Assembly (NCBI GenBank): GCA_045106815.1
Contig: JBGCFG010000082.1
Coordinates: forward strand, 7,644 to 71,643
Source of the DNA: JAUIAI01 sp045106815
GTDB taxonomy: Bacteria; Pseudomonadota; Gammaproteobacteria; Burkholderiales; Burkholderiaceae_E
Direction: 5' to 3'
DNA: 64,000 nt
Within the stretch, counting starts at the first letter, position 1, and every line of letters begins with the position of its first letter. This document shows, piece after piece, positions 54,425 to 63,692 of the stretch. Under the pieces are notes generated by a model that worked only from the letters and a program-made list of their open reading frames with translations, did not search any database and was not told where the DNA came from. The position numbers and the translations under genes were made by a program.

Positions 54425-55456
54425 ATGAATAAATCTGTTTCGGTTCCAGGCTTACGTGACCAGGCTGAAGTGTCAGCCCTAATGGAACGAATCCTCTACG
54501 AAGTTAAAAAAGTGGTTGTGGGGCAGGATCGGTTTTTAGAACGCGTAATGGTCGCGATCATTGCCCAGGGGCATCTGCTCGTTGAAGGCGTGCCGGGGCT
54601 AGCCAAAACCCTGACGGTTAAAACGCTGGCCAAGACCATTGGGGGAGAGTTCGGGCGCATTCAATTTACGCCTGATTTGGTCCCAGCAGATTTGGTTGGC
54701 ACCCGCATCTACAATCAGAATGAGGGTAGGTTCTCAACTACCCTCGGGCCGGTGTTCACTAATTTGCTCCTCGCCGATGAAATCAACCGGGCCCCTGCAA
54801 AAGTTCAAAGCGCGCTGCTGGAGGTTATGCAGGAGCGGCAAGTGACGATTGCCGGTACAAGTCACCCGATTCCACAGCCGTTTCTGGTCATGGCCACTCA
54901 GAACCCAATCGAAACCGAGGGGACGTACCCACTGCCTGAAGCCCAGGTCGACCGCTTCATGATGAAGGTGCTGGTTGGCTATCCAACCGCCGAAGAAGAA
55001 TTTGTGATTGTTGAACGGGTCACCGGGCCACAGCCAGACCTGAGTTCGGTCGCTACGCTTGAGCAATTGCAAGCGCTGCAGTCAATGTGCCGCGAAGTGT
55101 TCGTTGAGCCAGCGCTTATCCAGTATGCGGTCAAACTGGTAAACGCCACCCGCGATCCTGCGAAGGCCGGTTTGCCCAAACTCGCCCCCTACCTCACGTT
55201 TGGTGCCAGTCCGCGGGCGAGCATTAATCTTGTTGAGGCGGCGCGCGCCATGGCGCTGTTAAGAGGTCGGCAATATGTCCGACCGGAAGATATGACGGAT
55301 CTGGCTGCCGATGTGCTGCGTCATCGACTTGTGCTCAGTTATGAAGCGCTCGCCGACGGTTTCGACGCTGATCAGATCGTGGCCCAACTGATGACTGTGG
55401 TCGTTGCACCAGACAAACCAATGGAAAGCCATGAAACGGCCGCCACAAGCGTCTGA
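54425..55456 (+). CDS. MoxR-family AAA+ ATPase
   Basis: A 343-residue AAA+ chaperone-like ATPase. Walker A is present as VEGVPGLAKTLTVKTLA, Walker B as LLLADEINRAP, sensor 1 as VMATQNPIETEGTYPLPEAQVDRF, and sensor 2 as FGASPRASINLVEAAR. MoxR proteins work with VWA-domain proteins in metal insertion or activation of partner complexes. ATG 54425 is preferred to 54326, which lies inside the protease gene. The stop overlaps the DUF58 gene start by 26 bases. Confidence 0.96.
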   Translation: MNKSVSVPGLRDQAEVSALMERILYEVKKVVVGQDRFLERVMVAIIAQGHLLVEGVPGLAKTLTVKTLAKTIGGEFGRIQFTPDLVPADLVGTRIYNQNEGRFSTTLGPVFTNLLLADEINRAPAKVQSALLEVMQERQVTIAGTSHPIPQPFLVMATQNPIETEGTYPLPEAQVDRFMMKVLVGYPTAEEEFVIVERVTGPQPDLSSVATLEQLQALQSMCREVFVEPALIQYAVKLVNATRDPAKAGLPKLAPYLTFGASPRASINLVEAARAMALLRGRQYVRPEDMTDLAADVLRHRLVLSYEALADGFDADQIVAQLMTVVVAPDKPMESHETAATSV

Positions 55457-56369
55457 GCAACTGCTAAAGCGCCTGGAGTGGTCGGTCCTGAGACGGCTCG
55501 ACGGCGTATTGCTGGGTGACTATCGATCACTTTTTAGGGGCACCGGACTCGACCTTGCCGATATCCGCGAGTATCAGCCTCACGATGATGTGCGCCACAT
55601 TGACTGGAACGTCACGGCCCGCCAACAGACGCCTTATGTCAGGCAATACCATGAAGACCGGGAAGTGTCAGTCTGGTTTCTGCTGGACTTGAGTCCGTCG
55701 ATGGACTTTGGATCTGAACATAGAACCAAACGGCAAGTATTGCTTGAGTTTTTCGCTCTGGTTGGGAAAGTATTTGCGCGTCAGGGCAACCGTGTGGGCG
55801 CGATCATTTTCAGTGCCGGCATTGAACATGTTGTTCAACCAGGTACCGGCACCCGGCATTTACTACACATCATTGAAAAGGTAAGCCGCCACCCGGAGCC
55901 GGAACAGGCGCCCCCCACTGACCTTGCCCATCTGCTGCAACGGGCCATGCCGATCTGCAAGCGACGCTGCGTGATGTTCATCGTCTCCGATTTCGTTTCT
56001 GCGCCGGGCTGGTCCAAACCACTGGCCATGCTGAGTGAGCGCCATGAAGTGACGGCCGTTCGCTTGCTTGACCCTCTTGAAACTTTTTTGCCCGATCTGG
56101 GCGTGCTGACTATGCAAGACGCTGAGACGGGAGAACAATTGCTCGTTGACACTCAGGACGAAGGCTTTAGGCAACGATTCGAAGCGATTTGCCAGGAGCA
56201 AGAAGAAGAACTCATTGATAGGCTCACACGAGCGGGAGTCGATATCCTGGAACTGGCAACTGACGATGATTTGTTTGAATCCATGATGCGCTTCTCTCAA
56301 ATGCGTCGCGCGATGGCAACCCCAGGGTCTGCCGTGCCAGGCGCAGCGACTGCACAGGAGGCAGCCTGA
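55431..56369 (+). CDS. DUF58 domain protein
   Basis: A 312-residue protein with the DUF58 hallmark YRSLFRGTGLDLADIREYQPHDDVRHIDW (shown here as GLDLADIREYQPHDD and VRHIDWN) and a VWA-like fold whose metal site is WFLLDLSPSMDFG (DxSxS-like). Partners with MoxR and membrane VWA proteins in a conserved gene set. ATG 55431 lies within the end of moxR; the stop shares one base with the next ATG. Cytosolic. Confidence 0.93.
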   Translation: MKRPPQASEQLLKRLEWSVLRRLDGVLLGDYRSLFRGTGLDLADIREYQPHDDVRHIDWNVTARQQTPYVRQYHEDREVSVWFLLDLSPSMDFGSEHRTKRQVLLEFFALVGKVFARQGNRVGAIIFSAGIEHVVQPGTGTRHLLHIIEKVSRHPEPEQAPPTDLAHLLQRAMPICKRRCVMFIVSDFVSAPGWSKPLAMLSERHEVTAVRLLDPLETFLPDLGVLTMQDAETGEQLLVDTQDEGFRQRFEAICQEQEEELIDRLTRAGVDILELATDDDLFESMMRFSQMRRAMATPGSAVPGAATAQEAA

Positions 56370-57400
56370 TGAAATTTCTCTGGCCCAGCTTGCTCTGGTT
56401 GCTGGTGATTATTCCACTGCTCGTGCTGCTGTACCTGTGGCTGCTCAAGCGTCGCCGAAAAGTAGTGGTTCGCTACGCAGGCCTGGCTAATGTCAAAGCA
56501 GCTATGGGGACGGGGCATCGTTGGCGGCGCCACATTCCCCCTGCCCTCCTGCTCCTGGCGACGACGACGATGTTGCTTGCAGTGGCCCGACCGACGGCAG
56601 TGCTAACGCTGCCGAGCAGCCATCGCACGATCGTACTGGCTATGGATGTATCGGGCAGCATGCGAGCCCGAGATGTCGAGCCATCGCGATTGCAGGCGGC
56701 GCAGGCGGCTGCCCGGGCGTTTGTTGAACAAGTGCCTTCATCCACCCGCCTGGCGGTTGTCGAGTTTGCGGCCACCGCGGCCGTTGTTCAGCCACCCACG
56801 AGGAGCCGGGAAGATGTCATTAACGCGATTGACAGGTTCGAATTACAGCGCGGCACGGCTGTTGGCAGCGGCATTCTAATTTCGTTAAAAGCGTTGTTCC
56901 CGGATGCGATGTTTAATCTGCGACGCAATAACCCGCGTGCCGATCAACAACCCGCAGACAGAAACAACGCCACCGCAGAGGAAGAAGCTACTCCACTCGA
57001 CAACGCAGAGGGATCTGCCGCGATTATTCTCTTGACTGACGGCCAAAGCACCACCGGGCCAGACCCTGTGGTGTCGGCCGAACTCGCATCGGAACGAGGC
57101 ATACGGGTTTACACGGTGGGTATTGGCACACCGGACGGCTTCATTATCGGCTCGGAAGGATGGTCAATGCGCGTCCGCCTGGATGAAGACGCGCTCAAAT
57201 CGATCGCTGAAGTCACAGATGGCGAATACTTCTTTGCCGGCACCGCAGATGAATTGAAAAAAGTCTATGAAGCGCTCAATGCAAAGCTCGTGTTTGAAAA
57301 GCGCGAGACCGAAGTCTCAGCGCTGTTCGCTGCGCTTGCCGCTGCGCTGACTGTTTTAGCAGCAGGCCTATCGATGCTCTGGTTCAACCGAATCGCCTAG
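56369..57400 (+). CDS. VWA-domain membrane protein, BatA-like
   Basis: A 343-residue protein. Two N-terminal membrane helices (LLWLLVIIPLLVLLYLWLL, ALLLLATTTMLLAVA) precede a VWA domain with an intact MIDAS site: DVSGSMR, RGTAVGSG and LLTDGQSTTG. A C-terminal helix (ALFAALAAALTVLAAGLSML) anchors the far end, so the VWA domain is probably periplasmic. Start and previous stop share one base (TGATG). The cluster ends here: BatB, BatC (TPR) and BatD partners common elsewhere are not present. Confidence 0.93.
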   Translation: MKFLWPSLLWLLVIIPLLVLLYLWLLKRRRKVVVRYAGLANVKAAMGTGHRWRRHIPPALLLLATTTMLLAVARPTAVLTLPSSHRTIVLAMDVSGSMRARDVEPSRLQAAQAAARAFVEQVPSSTRLAVVEFAATAAVVQPPTRSREDVINAIDRFELQRGTAVGSGILISLKALFPDAMFNLRRNNPRADQQPADRNNATAEEEATPLDNAEGSAAIILLTDGQSTTGPDPVVSAELASERGIRVYTVGIGTPDGFIIGSEGWSMRVRLDEDALKSIAEVTDGEYFFAGTADELKKVYEALNAKLVFEKRETEVSALFAALAAALTVLAAGLSMLWFNRIA

Positions 57401-57413
57401 CGGCTGACACCAA

Positions 57414-57462
57414 AGCTTCGAAAGGGCAGCAAGTTGCTGGTTGCTGACTGCCGGTTGAAGCT
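57414..57462. terminator. Candidate composite hairpin between convergent genes
   Basis: Outer arms AGCTTC/GAAGCT (57414-57419, 57457-57462) enclose either GGCAG/CTGCC or CAGCAA/TTGCTG. It lies between the BatA-like stop and the stop of the opposing outer-membrane-like gene. There is no strong T-run, so bidirectional termination is only plausible. Confidence 0.35.
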
Positions 57463-57472
57463 AGAGCTTGTT

Positions 57473-58150
57473 CTAGAACCGGTAGCTGATACCAATTGAC
57501 AGCTGGGGAATCGCGCGGATTTTGCCAACACCTTCTTCCAGCTCAGCCTGCTCGCGCGCAATCTCATCGGCAATGCCGGGCTGATTGGCAAGATTACCTG
57601 AGGCCTGCGCCGTTACCGTCGCCCGACCAATCGAGACGCCGAGGTCTGCATGGAAACCCCAGCCCCGCTCTGCGGCATGGTGGCCGTAGCCGATCCCTAG
57701 GTAAGGCGTGACGCTCGGAAACTTGACTTGCGCATCAAATCGATCCCCGTCGCTGACCGGAAACTGGCGATCACCGATCATGATCGTGTTGCCTTCAGGG
57801 CGAGCCTGCAGGTCAATTTTGAACTGATTGAAGGTGAGACCACCCGTCAAACGAAACCCGCCGCCAAACGCGAACCAGTCTCCAAACAAGCCAAGCCGAC
57901 GAACCTCTGACTGAGCGTCATAACGAATTCCGTCTTCTGTTCGCGTGCCATCCATACCGGGCAACGCCGCGACGTCACCACGAAATGCGAAACGCTCGCC
58001 GATCGGCTTTGAAAATCCAGCGAACGCGCCGGGTAAGCCGATTCCCCCATAGACCTCGGCAGCGATGGCCGTTGGGGAAGCCAGTGTGATGGCCGCCGAA
58101 CAAATCGCCGCGCGCAGTACCGGACGTGTGAAGCTGGATAGAGATTTCAT
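57473..58150 (-). CDS. Predicted outer-membrane beta-barrel protein
   Basis: A 225-residue exported protein. ATG 58150 follows AAGGTGA and yields the signal peptide VLRAAICSAAITLASPTAIA-A; the frame is open much further up but without a plausible start. The mature part is beta-rich with short Gly-containing strands (YGGIGLPGAFAGFSKPIG, TPYLGIGYGHHAAERGWGFHADLG) and ends in SIGISYRF, a C-terminal aromatic as needed for BAM insertion. It resembles small OmpW/OmpA-barrel-like proteins in style; no specific role. Confidence 0.75.
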   Translation of the reverse strand: MKSLSSFTRPVLRAAICSAAITLASPTAIAAEVYGGIGLPGAFAGFSKPIGERFAFRGDVAALPGMDGTRTEDGIRYDAQSEVRRLGLFGDWFAFGGGFRLTGGLTFNQFKIDLQARPEGNTIMIGDRQFPVSDGDRFDAQVKFPSVTPYLGIGYGHHAAERGWGFHADLGVSIGRATVTAQASGNLANQPGIADEIAREQAELEEGVGKIRAIPQLSIGISYRF

Positions 58151-58330
58151 AGTTTCACCTTCGAATGGGTTATTGATTCTTAGTGCCTGTTTATCGCCCA
58201 AAGAGAGCATAGACGCAGTCATATCGGATAGGGGGTGGCGTGATCCGACAAGCGGCGCATACCAGGCCCACAAAGCGGGCCGACATGAACGCCTGCTAAA
58301 GCCAGCCGAATTGGTGTCGATAGCTCTCGC

Positions 58331-59512
58331 ATGAATACGCCCAACCAAGTTGCCCCCGACCCAGACTCGAACGCGCCAGGTGCCAAGCCAGCGGGTGGCG
58401 CCGTTAGCACCTCGCATTCGCGAGCCTTGTTGACCGTATTCGGCCATCTGCCCTTTACCGCATTGCTGTATTGCCTGCTTGCATCAGTTTGCGCGGTTGC
58501 GCTTGGCAATGATGAGAACCGGTCTGAGTTGCTGCTTTGGACGGTTTTCGGCATCTGTGTGACGCTCATACAATGCTCAACAGCACACAAGTTCGATCGC
58601 CAAACCCATAGCGGCGGTGAGAAGATGTGGTGGCAGGCCTACTATGTTCTATCGTGGCTAGGCGGATTACACGGAGCCTATTTATGTATCGCCCTTTTCC
58701 CTGGAGATACCGGCCAGCAGCTCGTGCTGATTTTGTTTGTGATGGCAACCCTGGCCATTAACCTGTCGCTAAATGCAGTCAGTCCGCTAGCGTTCGCCAC
58801 CTATGCCTTCCCAACCGGGGTTGCACTGGCCGCACAATTGGCAATGTCCGGCCAAAGCTATGCGATGCTGGGCGCCTCAATGGTCTTGCTCACTATCATC
58901 GCCGCACAGCGTGGTTGCTATGAGTTAAACCGTCTCATCAAGAGTCATCTCATGCTAGCGCGCGTGAGCCAACAGGGAGCGAGTCATACCGCTAGTCTGG
59001 TGGGACATGCCGAGCTTATGAGGCGTGCGCAAACGCTGGCCTCCCACCCGGGACTTACGGGTGAAGGGGTTGCTTTGCTAAGACTGGATCTTGCCCAGAT
59101 TGCCCAGGTGCGTGAGAAGCGCGGCCCCGCAGAAGCGGATCGCCTGCTCCATCTGGTGAGCATTTCGGTTCGCCGCTCCCTGCGGGCAGCAGACACCCTG
59201 GCTCGCTCAGAAGACGATGGATTTCAGGTTCTGCTAACACCGTGCTCTGCAGCCATTTCGAAGGTCGTTGCCGACAAGCTAATCGACACAGTACGCAAAA
59301 TGGAACTGAAGAACCCGGTCAGCGATGACAAGGTGTCGGCCTGCGTCGGGATCGCATTTAGTGGCGATGGACGCTTCACGCCCAAGGCCTTTATTGAACT
59401 CGCCAGTCAGCAGTGCGCACTCGCCAAACAGTCGGGCCTTCATGCACGATCATTTGCCGCTGTTGAAAGTGACGAGGAAGAGGACGAATCGGACGGCGCG
59501 AAGGTCTTCTAA
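58331..59512 (+). CDS. Membrane protein with degenerate GGDEF domain and intact I-site
   Basis: A 393-residue protein. About six N-terminal membrane helices (35-195) resemble a MASE-type sensor. The C-terminal GGDEF fold (about 225-380) has EDDGF at 294-298 in place of GGDEF, so cyclase activity is unlikely. An RxxD inhibitory site is kept at residues 285-288 (RAAD), exactly five residues upstream. It may therefore bind c-di-GMP as a receptor. The acidic C-terminal tail contains DEEEDESDG. Divergent from the outer-membrane-like gene. Confidence 0.85.
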   Translation: MNTPNQVAPDPDSNAPGAKPAGGAVSTSHSRALLTVFGHLPFTALLYCLLASVCAVALGNDENRSELLLWTVFGICVTLIQCSTAHKFDRQTHSGGEKMWWQAYYVLSWLGGLHGAYLCIALFPGDTGQQLVLILFVMATLAINLSLNAVSPLAFATYAFPTGVALAAQLAMSGQSYAMLGASMVLLTIIAAQRGCYELNRLIKSHLMLARVSQQGASHTASLVGHAELMRRAQTLASHPGLTGEGVALLRLDLAQIAQVREKRGPAEADRLLHLVSISVRRSLRAADTLARSEDDGFQVLLTPCSAAISKVVADKLIDTVRKMELKNPVSDDKVSACVGIAFSGDGRFTPKAFIELASQQCALAKQSGLHARSFAAVESDEEEDESDGAKVF

Positions 59513-59516
59513 CTAT

Positions 59517-60488
59517 TCAGGAAAGTCCCAGCCCTTTGGCATTGAACAACTGCCCTGCCGGCAGCCCTTTGTCAAAATGGTCAATGATGTTTTGCGCGGC
59601 CTCGATCGCCATCCGGCGAGCCCCTTCCTGCGTGACGGCTGCCGAGTGCGGCGACAAGATTGAGTTGGGCAGTGATAGCAACGGATTGTCGTCCGGCGGT
59701 GGCTCAACGCTAAAGACGTCGGCGCCGGTACCGGCAATTTTCCCTTCCAGAACGGCCGACGCAAGCGCCGCTTCATTCACAATACCGCCACGAGCGCAGT
59801 TAATCAGAAACGCCGTTGATTTCATCTGTGCCAATTCGGCCTGATCGATCAGGTCGCGCGTATCGTTATCAAGCGGTACGTGAACGGACACAAAATCTGC
59901 ATCGGGTAGCAATGGCTTGAAATCAACCGCCGACTCGACTCCTTGGGTACGTGCAAGATCCTTGTCGAGGGCGATATCGGTCACTGTCACCCGCATGCCG
60001 AACGCTTTACAGATTGGGGCGAGTTTGCGCCCGATACGACCATAGCCAATGATGACAATTGACTTGTCTGCAAGCTCGGTCGTGTGAAACTTGCCTCGGT
60101 CATGGTAGCGCCCCTGGCGCGATGCCTGGTCGTAGGCGACTGGTTGTTTGGTCAACATCATCATCATCATGATGACGTGCTCGGCAACTGACGTGCTGTT
60201 TGCGTGAGCGGCAATGGCCACGGGCACCTTTCTGGCGGTCAGGGTCTCTACCGCAATGTTGTCGCAGCCCACGCCGTGCCGTGATACGACCCCTAACTGG
60301 GGGGCTGCGGCCAGAACCTGGTCCGTTAGAAAAGCACTGCGCACCAAAATGCCATCGGCCGTTCCGACGGCATCGAGCAGAGCCGGCTCATCGCAGGCGT
60401 CCATCCTAATCATATCGATGTCTGGATGATTCTCAAGTAATGCCAAGCCATCAGGATGAATAGGTTCTGTCACTAGCACGCGTTTCAT
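59517..60488 (-). CDS. D-isomer 2-hydroxyacid dehydrogenase, phosphoglycerate-dehydrogenase-like
   Basis: A 323-residue NAD(P)-dependent enzyme. The Rossmann motif is VIIGYGRIGRKLAP. Catalytic residues Arg (LINCARGGIVNE), Glu (DVFSVEPPP) and His (SPHSAAVT) are all visible. It lacks the ACT domain of full-length SerA, and could be SerA-like or another 2-oxoacid reductase. No serC or serB is nearby. Ends four bases from the convergent degenerate GGDEF gene. Confidence 0.9.
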   Translation of the reverse strand: MKRVLVTEPIHPDGLALLENHPDIDMIRMDACDEPALLDAVGTADGILVRSAFLTDQVLAAAPQLGVVSRHGVGCDNIAVETLTARKVPVAIAAHANSTSVAEHVIMMMMMLTKQPVAYDQASRQGRYHDRGKFHTTELADKSIVIIGYGRIGRKLAPICKAFGMRVTVTDIALDKDLARTQGVESAVDFKPLLPDADFVSVHVPLDNDTRDLIDQAELAQMKSTAFLINCARGGIVNEAALASAVLEGKIAGTGADVFSVEPPPDDNPLLSLPNSILSPHSAAVTQEGARRMAIEAAQNIIDHFDKGLPAGQLFNAKGLGLS

Positions 60489-60554
60489 GCCGCCTCACTG
60501 TTTTGCACAAAAGCGAAAGCTTAACCGAAGCGACCAACGACGCCGATTTGAGGC

Positions 60555-61904
60555 TCAGTCATCCACCAATGTGGAGACAGGGGGCTGTCCGTAACGCAGC
60601 GACCAGGCCAGGGTGATAGCCCGCAAAACAAAGAACACCACAAGCGCGAGCCACAAACCATGGTTGCCACCTGCGTCACTCGCAAACCAGGCCAGCGGCA
60701 CGAAGATAACAGTTGATACCAACATGGCATTACGCATTTGCGCCGTTCTAAGCATGCCAACGAATATGCCATCCAACTGATAGCTCCAAACCGCAATCAG
60801 CGGGATAGCGACAATCCAGCCCAGATAGCCATGAGCTGCCATGCGTACCGTGTCGATGGTCGTGAGTATTGCGACGATGTCTGTGCCGAACCAGGCGTAT
60901 ACCAGTGCATAGACTAACGCAGTAAAAAAGGCCCAGACAGTTGATGTCTTGATGGCGGCGCGCAATGCGCGGCGCGACCGTGCACCCACTGCCTGACCAA
61001 CCAGGGCTTCGGCCGCGTGAGCAAACCCGTCCAGTCCATATGAGAGTAAGTGCAGGAACTGAAGCAAGATCGCATTGACAGCAAGCACGGTCGCGCCGAG
61101 AGCAGTTCCCTGACGCGCAAACCAGGCAAACGCAAACAACAAGCACAGCGTACGCAGAAAAATATTCAGATTGACGCTCATCAACGCGTGATAACCAGGC
61201 CAGTCAGTCACGTCTGACAAACGCCATCGCCCGCCCATCGGCTTCAACAAACGTGCCGCCATGATGAGGCCGATCAGCAGTGAACAGACCTCTCCCACCA
61301 CACTAGCAAGCGCTACACCATAGACGCCCCAGCCCCAGCCGAGCACAAACACAATGCTCAACGCAGCATTGGTCAGATTCAGAACCAGTTGGGAGACCAG
61401 CGCAAGCCCGGTCCGCTGCAAGCCAATGAACAGACCCATGAGCAGGTAGTTAGCCAGCACTGCAGGCGCGCTCCAGATTCGCACGCGGATGTACTCGGCC
61501 AGCAATTCGGCGACTGTGTCAGTTGCGCCCATGAACGAGATCGCCAAAATCCCGATGGCAGACTGGCCGATTAACAACAACGCCGAAAAGAACACCACCA
61601 GCGCACCACTTTTGACCAGCAAGGAACGTATTGCCTGGCCATCTTGCCGACCCCACGCTTGCGCGGCCAACCCGGTGGTGCCCATACGCAAAAAACCGAA
61701 CGCCCAAAAAATCGAACTGAAGGTGACCGCCCCAAGCGCAACAGCCCCAATATTGGCAGGATCCTCAAGGCGTCCCACCACCGCCGTGTCTACCAGCCCA
61801 ACCAATGGCACAGAAAGGTTGGAAAGAACAATCGGTAACGCAAGCAGCAGAACCTGCCAATAGCCGGCTGCGTGTGCCTTATCCGAAGCCGATGGCGTAC
61901 TCAA
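60555..61904 (-). CDS. MATE-family efflux transporter, DinF-like
   Basis: A 449-residue, 12-helix antiporter. LLALPIVLSNLSVPLVGLVDTAVVG at the N-terminus (shown here as LLALPIVLSN and GLVDTAVVG) is the MATE landmark, and GLDGFAHAAEALVGQAVGA in the second half is typical of the DinF branch. It exports organic cations or other toxic compounds using Na+ or H+. The start overlaps the yaeQ-like stop by four bases. Confidence 0.92.
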   Translation of the reverse strand: MSTPSASDKAHAAGYWQVLLLALPIVLSNLSVPLVGLVDTAVVGRLEDPANIGAVALGAVTFSSIFWAFGFLRMGTTGLAAQAWGRQDGQAIRSLLVKSGALVVFFSALLLIGQSAIGILAISFMGATDTVAELLAEYIRVRIWSAPAVLANYLLMGLFIGLQRTGLALVSQLVLNLTNAALSIVFVLGWGWGVYGVALASVVGEVCSLLIGLIMAARLLKPMGGRWRLSDVTDWPGYHALMSVNLNIFLRTLCLLFAFAWFARQGTALGATVLAVNAILLQFLHLLSYGLDGFAHAAEALVGQAVGARSRRALRAAIKTSTVWAFFTALVYALVYAWFGTDIVAILTTIDTVRMAAHGYLGWIVAIPLIAVWSYQLDGIFVGMLRTAQMRNAMLVSTVIFVPLAWFASDAGGNHGLWLALVVFFVLRAITLAWSLRYGQPPVSTLVDD

Positions 61905-62461
61905 TGCGGGCGAGCGTTCTTTGGCGTCAACACAGACTCGGGAGTGATCGTCGCCGTGCCCTTGTCGCAGCTAAACAGGTATTCACCATCCTGGACTGTG
62001 ACCGACAACTGCACCGACCGATCAAGCAGCGATGCCAGGCGTTCTGTTTGCGCTTCATCGAGACAGACAACTGTGAGGTTATTGATCTTGCGCAGCCCTG
62101 AGGCTGTGCGCCGCCACCACACATCGCGCTTAGCAGCCCCATAGGCAAATATAAACACCTCGTTTGCCCGACCAGCGAACTGGCGAACAATTTTTTCCTC
62201 GGGCAGTCCGACCAGTACGGCCAGGCTCATCGAGCCGGTCAGATCGAGCACCTGAAGGTCCGGGTCTTCATCATTTGACAGCCCGCGACCAAAACTCAGA
62301 CCTTCACGAGCCAGCATCGCATAGGCTAAAACCCGGACCATCACTCTCTCGTCGGTTTCCGACGGGTGTTGCGCGATGGTGAGGGCGTAGTCGGCATACC
62401 GGTGCTGATCCATATCAGCGAGTGACAGGTCGACTTTTTGGATGGTTGCGTTTAAGGCCAA
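61901..62461 (-). CDS. yaeQ: YaeQ family protein
   Basis: A 186-residue protein of the YaeQ family (PD-(D/E)XK nuclease-like fold). MALNATIQKVDLSLADMD and HPSETDERVMVRVLAYAML followed by DLTGSMSLAVLVGLPEEKIV are family landmarks. The precise role is unresolved; YaeQ was once linked to RfaH suppression in E. coli. Coupled to the downstream MATE gene by a four-base overlap. Confidence 0.92.
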   Translation of the reverse strand: MALNATIQKVDLSLADMDQHRYADYALTIAQHPSETDERVMVRVLAYAMLAREGLSFGRGLSNDEDPDLQVLDLTGSMSLAVLVGLPEEKIVRQFAGRANEVFIFAYGAAKRDVWWRRTASGLRKINNLTVVCLDEAQTERLASLLDRSVQLSVTVQDGEYLFSCDKGTATITPESVLTPKNARPH

Positions 62462-62503
62462 TTCAGTGTGCCGGAAATGGGTTTGCAGTGGACGCGCGCC
62501 AGA

Positions 62504-63598
62504 TTACTGAGATAGTGTAGCGTCGCTCTGGCGAACGGCGTCTGCGAGTTTTCTCAGGGCCGGCGCGGTGTCGTCCCAGCCAAGACAGGCATCAGTAATC
62601 GAAACACCGTATGTCAACGGCTCGCCCGCTTTCAGATCCTGGCGGCCGGGCGCGAGATGGCTCTCGATCATGACGCCGCCGATCTGCTTGTTGCCGGCAA
62701 CGACTTGCTTGGCTACATCTTCCAGTACCGCAACCTGCTTTTCATGTTGCTTGGAAGAATTGGCATGCGAACAATCAACCATGAGTCGATTGGTGAGGCC
62801 GGCACTGCCAAGTTTCTCAGCAGCGTCTTGCACGCTCGCCGCATCATAGTTTGGCTTGGTGCCCCCTCTCAGAATCAGGTGACAGTCTTCATTGCCGCGG
62901 GTCTCAAAAACGGCCGCCTGTCCGAGCTTGGTCATGCCCATGAATGCATGGCTGGCAGATGCTGCAACAATTGCGTCTGCCGCTACCCGCACACTGCCCT
63001 CGGTACCGTTCTTAAAACCAATTGGGCAACTCAGCCCCGACGCAAGTTGCCGGTGGCTTTGGCTCTCGGTGGTTCGAGCGCCGATGGCGCCCCAGACTAC
63101 GAGATCGGAAATGTATTGGGGGCTGAGCAAATCAAGAAATTCCGTGCCCGCCGTGACGCCGATCTCGCTCAGGCTTAGCAGCAGCCGTCTCGCTTGCCTA
63201 AGGCCTTGATTGATCCGATAACTGCCATCGAGTTGCGGATCATTGATATAGCCTTTCCAGCCCACCGTGGTTCTGGGTTTCTCAAAATACACCCGCATCA
63301 CGATCAACAGCGCATCGGAGACTTCACGCGAGAGCGCGCGAAGCTTATGCGCATAAGCCATTGCCTGCTCATGATCGTGAATTGAACACGGTCCGACCAC
63401 CGCAATCAGGCGCTGATCCCGGCCATGCAAAATATCGGCAACCTGCCGACGGGTCGATTCGATCAGCGACTTTGATGCGGCCGGTAAAGGCAGCTCTTCA
63501 TGAAGCACCGCTGGCGAAATGAGCGGCCTGACGGCTTTGATCCTTAAGTCGTCAATGCCGGTGGTGTCGTGCGTGCGCACATCTTGTGTTGCATCCAT
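62504..63598 (-). CDS. 3-deoxy-7-phosphoheptulonate synthase (DAHP synthase), class I
   Basis: First enzyme of the shikimate pathway: phosphoenolpyruvate + erythrose 4-phosphate to DAHP. 364 residues from ATG 63598; a GTG at 63646 would add 16. Conserved stretches: VVGPCSIHDHEQAMAYA (metal Cys, PEP), MRVYFEKPRTTVGWKGYINDP, GARTTESQSHRQLASGLSCP, GFKNGTEGS, and LMVDCSHANSSKQH. It is of the AroF/AroG/AroH type, which is usually feedback-inhibited by one aromatic amino acid; which one cannot be read with confidence. No trp/tyr leader peptide was seen upstream. Confidence 0.97.
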   Translation of the reverse strand: MDATQDVRTHDTTGIDDLRIKAVRPLISPAVLHEELPLPAASKSLIESTRRQVADILHGRDQRLIAVVGPCSIHDHEQAMAYAHKLRALSREVSDALLIVMRVYFEKPRTTVGWKGYINDPQLDGSYRINQGLRQARRLLLSLSEIGVTAGTEFLDLLSPQYISDLVVWGAIGARTTESQSHRQLASGLSCPIGFKNGTEGSVRVAADAIVAASASHAFMGMTKLGQAAVFETRGNEDCHLILRGGTKPNYDAASVQDAAEKLGSAGLTNRLMVDCSHANSSKQHEKQVAVLEDVAKQVVAGNKQIGGVMIESHLAPGRQDLKAGEPLTYGVSITDACLGWDDTAPALRKLADAVRQSDATLSQ

Positions 63599-63692
63599 CT
63601 TAGGTCTCTTGGCTGGGTCGATTATTTGGCCGGCGGGCAACTTCACCGAGCCGGCTTGCTACACTCTACTGCATCCCGCTTTTTCGTCGCTC

